DNA from: Asterias rubens
Lineage: Eukaryota > Echinodermata > Asteroidea > Forcipulatida > Asteriidae
Assembly: GCF_902459465.1 (NCBI RefSeq)
Contig: NC_047078.1
Span: 1,532,691-1,596,690, forward strand
DNA length: 64,000 nucleotides
Direction: 5' to 3'
Position numbers and translations under genes: made by a program. Shown one piece after another: positions 43,208-55,319 of this stretch (positions are counted from its first letter, which is position 1; each line of letters opens with the position of its first letter). The notes under the pieces were generated by a model. The model was not told the origin of the DNA and did no database searches. It worked only from the letters and a program-made list of their open reading frames with translations.

Positions 43208-44819
43208 TCACAATAACCACAAACTTTGGTTCTTAAGATGCTCTAACTTCTCCTGGTGTCCGTAGAGATAGCTAAGATGGACTGCAATCGTATTGTTATT
43301 CTTATTCCTCCATCCTTTTGTCTTGAAGTACTTGAATCCGTCCGGAAACTGGCTCGCAAGGAGGACACCAATCTTTAAGGGGAACTTCTTACTAAGTATC
43401 AAGCGATTCATAACTGTCTGGTCGGGTGTTTCCTTGTCTGTGGTCGCCAATAAGTAAACCCATTCCTTAACGAATCGTATGGTGTTTTCCGTTGGCCGGT
43501 AGAAGACAAATCCATCGCAGAAACCATAAGTTGGTGGAGTGAACTCGTTGTGAAGCGCAAAATCGAAGTCCCATTTAAGGTTTTTCAGCGGGTCGTGGAA
43601 CCAGTATGTGTCCACATCAACAAATAGAACGTGGTTTCCTTTCTCTAGTAATGAGAGAAGATAAGAAGGGCGCTTATTCACCAGTCTGTTGTAGATGGCA
43701 GTATTAACCATAAGTTTGTCCGAAGTCGTGACTCCAGAGTTGGTCTTCTGCACGCGAAGACCAGGTTGGGTTTTGGCTCGCATTGATAAAGTCTGAAATG
43801 ACTTTTCGTCTTCGGCGATTACGGTTATGTTTGGACGTGAACCCGTTCGCCTTATACTCTCCAACATGTTTTCTGTTAAGTCGAGAAAACCTGCATTTGT
43901 GGTGGTGAGGACTATCGCGCTTACGTTCGATCTGTTTGATACATCATCGCGGCCGAATGGTATCTCCACAACTACTGTGTTTAGGTTGAGGGCAAAGTTT
44001 GACCAAACTGTAACGTACACTGTCAAATAAAGAACACAACATAACGAATTAGCTAAACAAAAAAAGACACTGAACGTTCACTGTAAAATAAAAACACAAC
44101 AAAGCAAATTAACTTTAAAAACGTGGACTGTAACGTACACTGTAAAATACAAAAACACAACAAACAGTTAACTAACTTACAAAACGGACACTGTAACGTC
44201 CGTATAATAAGAATACATCAAAAGAAAATTAACTTAGAAAAATACACTGTAACGTACACTTTAAAATAAGAATACAACCAACATACAATACAAAAACGCA
44301 TGGTCAATTTACAGAATGTGCGAGAATATTTATTATATAAAATAAAAAATCACCAGCGAACAAAAATGTTGTCATAATAAGGAGACAACCAACAAAAATA
44401 GCTCTGTTGGTTGAGCACTGGCACTTTAATCCGGGGTCGTTGGTTGTAGTCCTACTTTTGTCAAATTGTTGTTGTTCAACCCCTAAATAAAAAACATTCG
44501 TACTAGTAATACATTTTTTTAATTATAAGCATTGAATAAAAAAAATAGCATTTCCGGACAAATAACCAGTAGACAAAAATTTATAAATAATAATTTAAAG
44601 TTTGACTTGACATTAAGATAGTTAGGGTAATTTATATGCTTCAACCCAAGCAAGAACTTAGAAGTTTCCAACAATTTCCAATTACTAAATTGAACGAAAT
44701 AAATGATGAAAATGAAGAAACAAAATTTTGACTGACTTACCGATCGTGGAAATGACAACAACGAGTGTGAATAACAATTTCAGCAACGTGGAGTGGCGCG
44801 ACTTTCTCACTGTACCAAC
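43208..44819 (-). CDS. Nucleotide-sugar transferase, type II membrane protein (5' incomplete)
   Basis: Exons 44819-44741 and 44019-43208 join in phase 1. The upstream exon encodes VGTVRKSRHST, then a hydrophobic LLKLLFTLVVVISTIV anchor, as expected for a Golgi type II enzyme. The catalytic part has AIVLTTTNAGFLDLTENML, then HVLFVDVDTYWFHDP with a DVD metal-binding motif, then FCDGFVFYRPTENTIRF and TPDQTVMNRLI, and ends VHLSYLYGHQEKLEHLKN. This layout fits the Nucleotid_trans family (PF03407), which includes RGXT-type xylosyltransferases; donor and acceptor are unknown. The upstream exon starts at an acceptor (CCCATTAG), so the initiator Met is in an unidentified exon beyond 44820. At least 296 aa. 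Confidence 0.85.
44005..44300 (-). repeat. Tandem array spanning a splice acceptor
   Basis: Four to five units of about 65-70 bp, each with CTGTAACGTACACTGTAAAA and AACACAACAAA..TTAACTTA. The first unit contains the acceptor and first 15 bases of the glycosyltransferase last exon. Confidence 0.75.
44399..44490 (+). mobile_element. Diverged copy of the tRNA-like retroposon
   Basis: GCTCTGTTGGTTGAGCACTGG, TTTAATCCGGGGTCGTTGG and GTTGTTCAACCCC match 34845-34925. The upstream inverted arm is absent. Confidence 0.6.
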
Positions 44820-44861
44820 CTAATGGGAAACCAAATAAGGATAGCAAGCAAGGATAACTAG

Positions 44862-44945
44862 CAGCCGCCAGAGTGTGGGTTCGAATCCCGGTCATGACAC
44901 TTGCGCCCTTGACAATGGCACGTAGACATGTACAAATTGGTAGAG
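44862..44945 (+). mobile_element. SINE head fragment (B box)
   Basis: GTGGGTTCGAATCCCGGTCATGACACTTG resembles the B-box part of the SINE at 58455. The A-box half is missing. Confidence 0.5.
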
Positions 44946-46199
44946 CTACCTGCTAAGGCTCCTATAGTGATCACTATAGGAGCCTGTTTGGTATGACTGA
45001 ACCCCATTGCATACATCCGTATATGGACTGTGAAGGGATAACCCTGTTTCAGCCCCAGGAGTAGGTGAACATTAATTGGAAAAAAAGTTTCCGTATCACA
45101 CCATCATTTGTTCATTCGATATGATATAATATAGTATCTAATTTACCTCAATGAGATATCCCATTTTGTAAAATGAGTGAAAATGTGGTGGTGGCGTGAT
45201 ACGGAAAGTTATCTGAACATTTTTGTGTGTACATGCTACGGATTGTGCATTGATTTTCACTTTTTTTATCATGACTCACACTATTAACGAATAAAAGTCA
45301 CATTTTCGCATTTTTAACAAATCTTTCACATGGTTGTTCATTTAAAACATGAACACTGTCTGTGACTATGTTTCAGCTCTACCAATCATGTATAATACCT
45401 CTAACAAACAAAAAATCAACCATTCCATTTCTTTCCGTTTTCGTTTCAACGATTCTGAAATCCGCCATGTTGCAAAATTGGTCGTTGTGATTGTACCATG
45501 CCCAAAAAGTCATAGTTCAACATGAAAATCACAATAAACACGAACATTTTATTTTTATTTTCTAGTTATTTATTCATTCATAGGTACATACCGCCAGTGA
45601 GTGAACCGCCTTCCAACACATCTGGTATCCTCAGGTTAAGTATTATCCAAAAGAATATAGCTCCTCAAACTAGACAAACGGTTTTAATTTCCGTAGCTAA
45701 CAAAACATCTCCGCAGCACTAACCCCCTGAACATACTTAAAAGCCTGACGTTTCGGTCCAGTAGAGTCTTTGCAGAAGACTGGCATTTAATACAACAACC
45801 GCTTTAGATGTGTACAACACAAGCAGCCAAGTGGAGACGAAAATTTAGAAAGAGGGAGGCAGAAAGCAAACAGCAAAAAAGCCAACCACTTTGACAATGC
45901 GTGGGTATTATAGTTAGTCAGACTCGTCAGAAAGTGCTATATTTGGTCGGGCAGGTACTTCCTTGCCGTCCCTTCGTTTACCACGTAGACAGGTTTACCA
46001 ACTAATAATAAATACAAAAAAATTGCAGACGACGATGTATTGTTATTGTGATTTATGAGTATGCCCCTTAGCAATGCCTTGCATGTGTGACTTAATAAAC
46101 CGTTAGCAAAAATAAAACGTAAATGTCAAAGGTATACTGCATGAAGAGTGTTATGGCCGAGTGGTTTAGAGTATCGAATTCAAGTTCTGCACTGTTAAA
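44946..46199. other. No gene recognised
   Basis: A short hairpin GCTCCTATAGTGATCACTATAGGAGC at 44960-44985. GACGTTTCGGTCCAGTAGAG with GTCTTTGCAGAAGACTGG at 45748-45786 resembles the repeat in 40300 and 51650. A SINE A-box-like TGGCCGAGTGGTTTAGAG lies at 46154. Confidence 0.5.
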
Positions 46200-46565
46200 A
46201 ATTTCCCTGTACATTTACAGAGAATCTTATGTCAATTGTTATTACAAATGCTGTGTTTACGTACAGACCGTTCTCTGTAAGCATTTGTGTATGCCAACAA
46301 AGCTCTGCTTTGTGTTCTTACAGTTATTCTTTGTAAACTATTTCTGTGAATTAACCAAACGTGTTTCACGGTTTGTGTTCTTACATATATTCTCTGTGAG
46401 CCTTTACGTGAATTAAAAAAAAGTTCTTGTATTCTCACAAACATTCTTTGTAAGTATTTGTGTGGTAATGAAGAGACTTTGTGAATCTACAAATTTCGTT
46501 TGTAATAATTATGAACCAACATGCGCTTGTGAATTTACAAAAGAGTTTTAACAAATCAACAGAGG
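46200..46565. repeat. Degenerate tandem repeat, TTCT(C/T)TGTAA type
   Basis: Units of about 80-100 bp carry TTCTTACA..ATTCT(C/T)TGT(A/G)A and TTTGTGTG/TCTGTGAATT words. Non-coding; the ORFs on both strands vary freely. Confidence 0.5.
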
Positions 46566-46818
46566 GCGCTTTGTGAATCTACAATTATTTTGAAAGTTAA
46601 CACATTACTGCATGTACCACGAACAATTTGGTAAATTAAGTAATTATCCACACAATCTATTAAAAAAATTAACTACACACACTTTTTCTGAGGATTTATT
46701 ACACTTTTTATTATTTCATTTTCATTAAAACAATTCAATCAAAATTAATTAAATTGGGCTATAGTTTAAAAATATTTATATATATTGTATACAAAGCGTG
46801 ACATCATCAGTAGTGGTT

Positions 46819-46962
46819 ATAGGAACACGTTGCCTTGGAAAGGGCGAGTTGTTCCACGAAAAGCGTTTGAAGCCGTTTGTTATGAAATGCATTATGGTTA
46901 GGAAGATGTTTTAAATGTAGCTTATATGATCCACACACATGTCTCGAAATTGCACGGACTGC
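46819..46962. mobile_element. Left half of the GGAACACGTTGCC MITE
   Basis: AGGAACACGTTGCCTTGG through TCTCGAAATTGC, then unrelated DNA. Confidence 0.7.
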
Positions 46963-47685
46963 CTGTTTGACTATATAGAACATGGCAAATTTTAATGTTG
47001 ATGCTCTTTAACCATCGCTAAAGCCAGGGTGCAAATCATCGCTATGCCAAACGCCTATCAACTATAATGATGGCTGATCAGGCCTTTGCAGGGCGCCCTC
47101 TAGTGAATATTGCTGACCAGTTTATCTTTGACTAAATTGACTACATAATTATGAGAGATTAACTTTCGTTTTAGACGTGTTTAGGTTAAGTCCCCCATCT
47201 TTCTTGAACTGTAACACAGCCACTTGTTTTTAGGTATAGGGCGCCATCACGAAAACAAAACCATTACCCGTGACGTCAAAATTGTTTATGAGAAGTCTTG
47301 TCCGCGCCATATTTCTATGACATGTCTCGTGTGACTTCTGCAGCTATGTGCCATATCGGTGACCGCTTGCAGTATAGCTACGCGCACCATTTCTTTGCGT
47401 GCATTTCAACTCCACAATGATAGATCAGGGTCGGTTGTCACGAAGAACCAGTCTACAAACAAGATTCCTCTATGATTGATCCCTGCAAATCCATCGTAGT
47501 TGCAAAGTAAAGTGTGATGTGACAACACAAATCACTTTGGTAACAATAAAAGTTTGGTGTTGCGATACATTTAATTACTTTGTGAAATCGGTCCAGAGGC
47601 AGGATGCAGGTTATACTCGTCTCAAGTCCAAATCCCGTGAAAATCATTTAATTTCTGTTCCACCGCCTAACGTCACTGAGAAACT
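46963..47685. other. No gene recognised
   Basis: Mixed-composition spacer. Short frames without domains. Confidence 0.45.
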
Positions 47686-48070
47686 TAAAGGAACACGTTG
47701 CCTTGGATCAGACGAGTTGGTCTATAAAAAGCGTTTGTAACCGTTTATTATAAAATGCATATGGATAGAAAGATCTTTTAAAAGTAGAATACTATGATCC
47801 ACACTAATTTGCCTCGAAATTGCGTGGTTTTCCTTTTACTCTGCGAACTAACACGGTCGGCCATTTATGTGGGTCAAAAATTTGACTCCCATAAATGGCC
47901 GACCGTGATAATCGACGAGGTTAAAGGAAAATCGTGCAATTTCGCGGCATGTTTGTGTGGATCGTTGTATTCTACTTTTACAACACTTGTTTACCCATAT
48001 GCATTTTATAACGTTTACAAACGCTTTTTATAGACCAACTCGACGGATCCAAGTCAACGTGTTCCTTTAA
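47686..48070. mobile_element. Full-length GGAACACGTTGCC palindromic MITE
   Basis: Same family as 7604-8001. The centre pairs CGGCCATTTATGTGGGTCAAA with TTGACTCCCATAAATGGCCG. Confidence 0.8.
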
Positions 48071-48149
48071 GGGTGCCGGGCATCCCCAGCCTCTGTGCCG
48101 CGCCTCGATCATTTTGACGGTGAGTGCGCACTGCACTTTGTTGGCGTCG

Positions 48150-48330
48150 ATGGTACATATATATAGAATAATAACTTTATATGTGGGATGGTAGGGACCT
48201 CTCGCGCGAGAATGCGCGGCTGGGACTTTAATCAAGTCCAAAGTCACGTGCCTGAAATGAATATGGGAGAAAGGCCATGGTGGTCCCCATACTCGAACCC
48301 GCGTATGTCCGCACGGCCGATCTAGTTTTT
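48150..48330 (-). mobile_element. Probable SINE fragment
   Basis: GACCTCTCGCGCGAGAA, GCGCGGCTGGGACTTTAATC and CGAACCCGCGTATGTCC recur at 48826-48975; the last part also at 27345. It has a GGGTTCGAG B-box-like word on the minus strand. Confidence 0.5.
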
Positions 48331-48337
48331 CTTTTGT

Positions 48338-48665
48338 ATATAACTGACATACAGATCCTTGTCATTTGATGTGGAACTTACTCCATGTGACATTCACTAT
48401 TACTCCCATCCACACCGGTGATCAAAAAGACCTATTCACCCATGGGGAATAGCATTTCCAATTCAACAGTTAGGATCATCCTTGTTCCCAATGTTTTTGA
48501 GCTAAAACAAAGGAGCACCTGTGCAAAAGGTTGTGATCCGATTTGTGCATTGTTGCCGCTACGCGGCGCTATATGATTTTTGGTTGTCAGTAATTTGTGC
48601 GATTTTTCATAATGATATACTTTTAAAATGCATCAAATGACAATGATCTATATGTCAGTTATATA
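48338..48665. mobile_element. MITE, TIR TATATAACTGACATACAGATC
   Basis: Left TATATAACTGACATA(C/T)AGATC...TGTCATTTGATG pairs with right CATCAAATGACAATGATCTA then TGTCAGTTATATA. Confidence 0.75.
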
Positions 48666-48671
48666 AAACAA

Positions 48672-48806
48672 ATATTGAGTGGCTTTAATTCGTGGAATGG
48701 AAGGAATATTATCGCTCGGTATTGGACTTCCCCTCGTGAAATGGAACAGTCCAAATTTTGCCTTGCGATAATATTCCTCCCATTCCACTCTGAGCATCTC
48801 AATATT
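48672..48806. mobile_element. Palindromic element, TIR AATATTGAG
   Basis: GGAATGG(A)AGGAATATTATCGC pairs with GCGATAATATTCCTCCCATTCC. It adjoins the previous MITE. Confidence 0.7.
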
Positions 48807-48814
48807 TGTATACT

Positions 48815-48985
48815 ATTGGATGGTAGAGACCTCTCGCGCGAGAACGCGCGGCTGGGACTTTAATCAAGTTCAAGTCACGTGCCTGACGGCAACCTACATA
48901 AAATGAACATGGGAGATAGGCCATGGTAGTCTCCCCCATGCTCGAACCCCCGTATGTCCACACGGCCGATTCTTGTCTATATCTA
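48815..48985 (-). mobile_element. Second copy of the CTCTCGCGCGAGAA SINE fragment
   Basis: Near-identical to 48180-48320 with an added CGTGCCTGACGGCAAC segment that is also seen at 27255. Confidence 0.5.
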
Positions 48986-50117
48986 TGATCGATCAAGTTT
49001 AGGGGCAGGTCAACGTTCGCCTTCGTGGCTTCGACAGCTTTGTATACAGCGGAGCGACTGGAACGGCAGACCACTTGCGAGCTTGGTCTCTCCCTTGCGG
49101 CTCTATTGAAAATGTCCGTGCCACGAAGCCTCGACAAAAGGCTTAACACATAACAACAGCCACAGTCGCAGCTACAGCCGCAGCCAAAGTCACTCAGTTC
49201 AGAAATGTGCGCTTATTTCAAAGAAAAAGTACGTGGTACAATTCCGCAGCTCGGCACCATGTAAAGCATATACAATCTTGGGCCGATGTGACCCTGGTGT
49301 CACCCACCCCCACCCCGGAGATCCCGTCTCCGATACGGCGAACCATGGGCGAACTAAGTAATTTAGTCTTATAGCGCCCTTTTTAATACTCCTCCTTAAT
49401 CCGATGTTATCTTCACACATGGAACTTAATCTCCAGGGGTCAGTCTTCCCTATGACACTTGGTCGTAAGGGCAGCGGTTAAAATTTGTGCCAAGACGGAA
49501 AAAACGTTACTGACAAAGTATAACGAATTACCTGAATAATAAGAAAATAGGCAGTGACTAGGAATTAAAAAAAAAGTTAACAGTTTTTAATAATAAATTA
49601 TTTGTAGTCGAGTCAGCAAGTTTGAATTACTTTCACTTTTCGTGTCTATGCAAACTGATAAAGGGAGAACACTTTTGAACGGATGTAAACACACGCAGAT
49701 GGTCCCCGCATTAAAGGGACAAAATTTCAAAATTCAGTAAAATTGTGGTAATATTACCTCTGCCAATGTGGCTGGGGATTCTGTCTACCTGGATTCTTTC
49801 ACCCATTATGGCGAACTGTTACAGACCTAATGGCACCCTTTGTGAGGAATCATCCTTCTTCATAATTCAGCCCATGTTGTACAAAACCTTTTCTTCTCTT
49901 GTACAAAAGCAATTTTCCTAAAATCCCCACATGGATTCCTGAGGCAAGGACACAATAATTAAAGACAGTTTATATAGTACAGTATTCTCCATGTTAAGCA
50001 AGCATAACTATGGTGGTGTGGGTTGTGAATTATTTTTGTCACTGGCCCGACGTTATCAGAGTCCTTTTCACATGTAAAAACTACCCAATCGGCAAGGGAA
50101 CATTTTTGGGGTACCAG
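48986..50117. other. No gene recognised
   Basis: 49000-49150 is GC-richer and looks coding-like but has no confirmed exon. The rest is AT-rich. Confidence 0.4.
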
Positions 50118-50485
50118 TTTAAAGGCAGTGGACACTATTGGTAATTACTCAAAATAATTATTAGCATAAAACCTTACTTGGTGACGAGTAATGGGGAGAG
50201 GTTGATGGTATAAAACATTGTGAGAAGCGGTTCCTTCTGAAGTGCCATATTTTTCGAGAAAGAACTAATTTTCCACGAATTTGATTTTGAGACCTCAGAT
50301 TTAGAACTTGAGGTCTTGAAATCAACCATCTAAACGCACACAACTTTGTTCCCATTATTATCTCGCAACTTCAATGACCGACTGAGCTCAAATTTCACAG
50401 GTTAGTTATTTTATACATGTGTTGAGATACACCAAGTATGGAGGTTAGTCTTTGACAATTACCAATAGTGTCCACTGCCTTTAAG
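50118..50485. mobile_element. Full-length GGACACTATTGG MITE
   Basis: TTTAAAGGCAGTGGACACTA at the left and AGTGTCCACTGCCTTTAA at the right. Confidence 0.85.
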
Positions 50486-51162
50486 TGGAATATCAATTCC
50501 AGCTCCACTTGCATGCCTATATGTTTTCTTTCGAGTGGCTTTTAGCCTTGTTTTGAAGACTTGAATTAAAATTTAAAAAAGTGTCAGTTTATTATGTAGA
50601 AAAGTTGTGACAAGAAAGAATAAGAAAAATGCAAGCAAAGACAATGGTGGGAGACTCTCTCTGCCACATGTCTCGCCAGAGTGCGCGCGCAGTACGGAGC
50701 AAGTTTGCGCATGCCCAGAGCCGAAAAGTTGGACCGTTATGTCAGCTGCTGTCAACGTCTCAAAAGTCTCAAATTAATAGAGAAAAGAAAGAAAGTGAAA
50801 ATTTAATTTTCGATTTTAAAACTCTTCAATTTTTACATAATTTTGTTTTAACCTTTTAAATCGAAAGATTGTCTCTTCTCTGAGAAAAAAAAGGCTTTTC
50901 CCAAAAATCTTTCATTTTTTATCAACAAAATGTTTACAAAGTGTCAACAAAATGTTTACCCCACACTTACATCAATTATGTAAACAACTGTGTAAGCAAG
51001 CCATGTAAACCCCTGACACAAATTAAAGATAAAACAACAATAAAATAAAGAAGAACTGAAAGTGTTCGGGTGGTTGTTAAAATATTTGCAAAGTTAGCAA
51101 GCAATTGTCACTTTCAGTTTCATCGAACCATCTGGCGTTCTGAAAATTTATTTTGAAAATGT
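50486..51162. other. Upstream region of the LDLa/SRCR gene
   Basis: GTGTCAACAAAATGTTTAC is doubled around 50920-50960. No coding region. Proximal regulatory sites beyond the TATA box are not obvious. Confidence 0.4.
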
Positions 51163-51169
51163 TATAAAA
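51163..51169 (+). promoter_or_regulatory. TATA box of the LDLa/SRCR gene
   Basis: TATAAAA lies 58 nt before the ATG, so transcription should start near 51190-51197 with a short 5' UTR of about 30-37 nt. A strong TATA box suits an inducible or tissue-restricted gene (inference). Confidence 0.6.
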
Positions 51170-51226
51170 GCTGAGGCATTTTTTGGAGCCAACTCAAAAC
51201 CAACCAAACACCAACCATCTTCCAAC

Positions 51227-54200
51227 ATGGAAGGAACCGGATATGCGTTCGTGTTGATGCTTTGCATCGCAATTGCTGCAGGTAAGTCTTCTCAAAATGA
51301 TAATAAACCCTCACCAATATACCTTTATCATGCTATACCATCATCTTGATCATGTTCCCTGTATCCAACAACAGTAATGGATGCTTATATTCATGGTACA
51401 AAAAAACAACCAGACTAACTTTACTTCCAGCCTCAGTATGGGTACACTGGTTTGAATGTGAGAAAATCAAGATGGCCACACCATGACAAAGGTCAATACG
51501 TATTGTTTGAAGCTTTGCATGGTGTGGATAAATAGGAAGAAACTATAAATAATAGTAAGGTTTGGAGTACAACCATGTGTAAATCTCATTTTTATCTTGT
51601 GGGAGTGTCGGCTCTCTAAAAAGAGCCGGTGTGGTTTCGACGATTCGAACAGCCTGTGCTCGAACGGTATACTTTGCGCATTCTTCTGAAGACGAGCAGA
51701 GTGTACTGTTCGAAACGTCGAGGATACATCTGCTGTTTTCAGAGAGCCATACACTCACACAAAATATAATTCGGAAGAGACTTTGCAAGTTTGTTGTGAA
51801 AGTTTAATAAAATTAATTTTACGGAAATGAACAAAGAAAACCAGATACACTTGATCTCCTTTCCCATGTTACTTGCGAACAATTACGAATTTTGCCCAAC
51901 CGACTTTTAAATGTTAACATTAAACCTATGAAATTGTAGCAAAGAGTCTAGTTTTGTCCTGGTATTTTTTCCCCTTTAAGTTCTAACGTTATCATTAAAC
52001 CTATGAAATGCTAGCACAAGAGTTTAGTTTTTCCTGGTATTATTTTTTTCCCTATCAGGATATCAAACGGGTAACCCGTCGAACGACTACGAAACTGATG
52101 GCCCCTGTGACTATTCTGACTACGATTCCTATGGTAGCTGTGGTTATTGGCAGTGGAGATGTTATTACTCCGGGAAATGCATCTCTCAGTCACAGAAGTG
52201 TAACGGTCGCAATGACTGTCCCAACGGTGAAGACGAATACAACTGCCATGGTAAAAATCTGCTTCTTGAAACCTTTCAAACGAAATGATGACAACGATTA
52301 GGTTAATTTAACATGTCTATTATGTATACTATAGTGTGCCACAAAAGCTTTAGAGCTTGGACACTTCAATAATCTTCAAAGAATAAAAAAACATGATATA
52401 ACATTTACTTTACCTTTTGACTTCAGGGTACCAAACGGATTACCCGTCCTACGACTACGACACTGATTCCCCATCTGACTACGACTCTTATGGTAGCTGT
52501 GGTTATTGGCAGTGGAGATGTTATTACTCCGGGAAATGCATCTCTCAGTCACAGAAGTGTAACGGTCGCAATGACTGTCCCAACGGTGAAGACGAATACA
52601 ACTGCCATGGTAAATATCTACTTCTTGAAACCTTTAAAACGAAATGATGACAACGATTAGGTTAATTTAACTTGTCTATTATGTATACTATAGTGTGCCA
52701 CAAAAGCTTTAGAGCTTGGACACTTCAATTATCTTCAGAAAAAAAATGATATAACATTTACTTTACCTTTTGACTTCAGGGTATCAAACGGATTACCCGT
52801 CCTACGACTACGACACTGATTCCCCATCTGACTACGATTCCTATGGTAGCTGTGGTTATTGGCAGTGGAGATGTTATTACTCCGGGAAATGCATCTCTCA
52901 GTCACAGAAGTGTAACGGTCGCAATGACTGTCCCAACGGTGAAGACGAATACAACTGCCATGGTAAATATCTACTTCTTGAAACCTTTAAAACGAAATGA
53001 TGACAACGATTAGGTTAATTTAACTTGTCTATTATGTATACTATAGTGTGCCACAAAAGCTTTAGAGCTTGGACACTTCAATAATCTTCAGAGAAAACAA
53101 AATGATATAACATTTACTTTACGTTTTGACTCAGGGTACCAAACGGATTACCCGTCCTACGACTACGACACTGATTCCCCATCTGACTACGACTCTTATG
53201 GTAGCTGTGGTTATTGGTGGCAGTGGAGATGTTATTACTCCGGGAAATGCATCTCTCAGTCACAGAAGTGTAACGGTAACAATGACTGTCCCAACGGTGA
53301 AGACGAATACAACTGTCATGGTAAAAATCTACTTCTTGAAACCTTTAAAACGAAATGATGACAACGATTAGGTTAATTTAACATGTCTATTATGTATACT
53401 ATAGTGTGCCACAAAAGCTTTAGAGCTTGGACACTTCAATTATCTTCAGAAAAAAAATAATATAACATTTACTTTACCTTTTGACTTCAGGGTACCAAAC
53501 GGATTACCCGTCATACGACTACGACACTGATTCCCCATCTGACTACGACTCTTATGGTAGCTGTGGTTATTGGCAGTGGAGATGTTATTACTCCGGGAAA
53601 TGCATCTCTCAGTCACAGAAGTGTAACGGTAACAATGACTGTCCCAACGGTGAAGACGAATACAACTGCCATGGTAAAAATCTACTTCTTGAAACCTTTA
53701 AAACGAAATGATGACAACGATTAGGTTAATTTAACATGTCTATTATGTATACTATAGTGTGCCACAAAAGCTTTAGAGCTTGGACACTTCAATAATCTTC
53801 AGAGAAAAAAAAATGATATAACATTTACTTTACGTTTTGACTTCAGGGTACCAAACGGATTACCCGTCCTACGACTACGACACCGATTCCCCATCTGACT
53901 ACGACTCTTATGGTAGCTGTGGTTATTGGTGGCAGTGGAGATGTTATTACTCCGGGAAATGCATCTCTCAGTCACAGAAGTGTAACGGTAACAATGACTG
54001 TCCCAACGGTGAAGACGAATACAACTGTCATGGTAAAAATCTACTTCTTGAAACCTTTAAAACGAAATGATGACAACGATTAGGTTAATTTAACATGTCT
54101 ATTATGTATACTATAGTGTGCCACAAAAGCTTTAGAGCTTGGACACTTCAATTATCTTCAGAAAAAAAATAATATAACATTTACTTTACCTTTTGACTTC

Positions 54201-55265
54201 AGGGTACCAAACGGATTACCCGTCCTACGACTACGACACTGATTCCCCATCTGACTACGACTCTTATGGTAGCTGTGGTTATTGGCAGTGGAGATGTTAT
54301 TACTCCGGGAAATGCATCTCTCAGTCACAGAAGTGTAACGGTCGCAATGACTGTCCCAACGGTGAAGACGAACACAACTGCCATGGTAAAAATCTACTCC
54401 TTGAAACTTTTAAAACAAAATGATGGCAAAAGATTCGGTTAAAATTTATATTAAGAATAACTATAGTGTGCAAATTCGATGATAATTTAGCCCAGCTTTT
54501 CAAAGAAATGTTATTTTATGCATGTTGTACGACTACGACAGCTACACTGATGACCCTTCCGACAACTGGTCCGACTACGACGACTATAGCGGTAGATTAT
54601 TATTATTTTTTTTTTACCCATATTATCAAGGCGCTACAATAATTATAATACCCTACACGTGTATACAAAGCAGTGGACACTATTGGTAATTTCTCAAAAA
54701 TAATAATTATCAGCATAAAACCTCAACTGGTAACGAGTAATGGGGGGAGGTTGATGGTATAAAACATTGTGAGAAACGACTTCCTCTGAAGTGACGTAGT
54801 TTTCAAAAAAGAAATAATTTTCCACGAATTTGATTTCGAAACCTCAAGTTCTCGAAAACAAGCATCTGAAAGTACCAACTACTTTTTTTCATAGTTATTT
54901 CGCAACTTCGACGATCAATTGAGCTCAAATTTTCACAGGTTTGTTATCTTACGCACATGTTGAGATACACCAAGTGAGAAGACTGGTCTTTGACATTTAC
55001 CAAACGTGTACAGTGCCTTTAAAGGCAGTGGACACTATTGGTAATTACTCAAAATAATTACTGGCATAAAACCTTTCTTGGTGACGAGTAATAGGGAGAG
55101 AAGTTGATGGTATAAAACATTGTGAGAAACGGCTCCCTCTGAAGCGCCATAGTTTTCGAGAAAGAAGTAATTTTCCACGAATTTGATTTCGGACCAGTCT
55201 ACTCCATTTTAAGACGTTATAGTTGCACATCGATTAATCTATTTCTGTGACGTCACTCTATTTTG

Positions 55266-55319
<54 letters not shown>

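Noticed and set aside
46154-46190. tRNA-Leu/Ser gene
   Set aside because: Only an A-box-like segment; no B box or acceptor stem, so a SINE fragment.
48799-49149. 116-codon minus-strand ORF as a gene
   Set aside because: Half of it lies in a SINE fragment; the GC-rich remainder has no recognisable motif.
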